6,614 bases of DNA from an uncultured Leptotrichiaceae bacterium. GTDB lineage: Bacteria > Fusobacteriota > Fusobacteriia > Fusobacteriales > Leptotrichiaceae. This document shows, piece by piece, positions 6,551 to 6,614 of this stretch (the first letter of the stretch is position 1; the number at the start of each line of letters is the position of its first letter). Below the pieces are notes generated by a model. That model had not been told where the DNA came from and did not search any database. It saw only the letters and a program-made list of their open reading frames with translations. Both the position numbers and the translations under genes were made by a program. The DNA lies in the NCBI GenBank assembly GCA_938037005.1, contig CALHVR010000084.1:1-6614 (forward strand), read 5' to 3'.

Positions 6551-6564
6551 ATAAATTTTATATT

Positions 6565-6605
6565 TTTATATACAAGTATAATCCTCTTTCTAACACTTAT
6601 TTTAA
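6565..6605 (-). promoter_or_regulatory. Candidate promoter of the dehydrogenase operon
   Basis: Two weak sigma-70-like arrangements overlap on the minus strand. TTAGAA (6593-6588) is 17 bases from TATAAA (6570-6565); TTAAAA (6605-6600) is 19 bases from TATACT (6580-6575). Neither has a good TTGACA box, and AT-rich DNA produces such matches by chance. The position just upstream of the first gene is the main support. The window ends at 6614, so the promoter could also lie outside. Confidence 0.3.
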
Positions 6606-6614
6606 CATAAAAAT

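Overview
The window is AT-rich apart from its first ~100 bases and holds one clear functional unit: a five-gene minus-strand operon for a 2-oxoacid dehydrogenase multienzyme complex. In transcription order it encodes E1 alpha, E1 beta, E2, a lipoyl-domain-bearing E3, and a lipoate-protein ligase. Base composition, codon use and the general look of the proteins suggest an anaerobic member of the Fusobacteriota, perhaps Leptotrichiaceae. That is a judgement from memory, not a search result.

Region 1-231 is a patchwork. Bases 1-103 read, on the minus strand, like a piece of mammalian LINE-1 ORF1. Bases 103-231 read, on the plus strand, like the S-adenosylmethionine-binding N-terminal part of the 16S rRNA methyltransferase RsmH, with an internal TGA. 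From about 213 the sequence becomes the last ~112 residues of arginyl-tRNA synthetase, ending at 548. Three unrelated pieces abutting in ~230 bases, one of them apparently from a host genome, look like an assembly or amplification chimera at a contig edge rather than a natural locus. A strong hairpin terminator (568-602) separates argS from the convergent operon.

Region 620-6540 is the operon. E1 alpha and E1 beta form the thiamine-diphosphate enzyme that decarboxylates the 2-oxoacid or cleaves acetoin. E2 carries the acyltransferase core, E3 reoxidises the lipoyl group, and LplA would attach lipoate to the swinging-arm lysine. The domain layout is unusual. E2 has no lipoyl domain but two tandem peripheral-subunit-binding domains, while the only lipoyl domain in the operon is fused to the N-terminus of E3 (Lys43). 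The substrate, pyruvate or acetoin, cannot be settled from sequence; the A-B-C-L gene order and the E1 sequences resemble acetoin dehydrogenase systems as well as pyruvate dehydrogenase.

Region 6541-6614 is the operon leader, with a strong Shine-Dalgarno that fixes the E1 alpha start at 6540 and only weak promoter candidates. I see no tRNA, rRNA, CRISPR array, riboswitch or bacterial insertion sequence.
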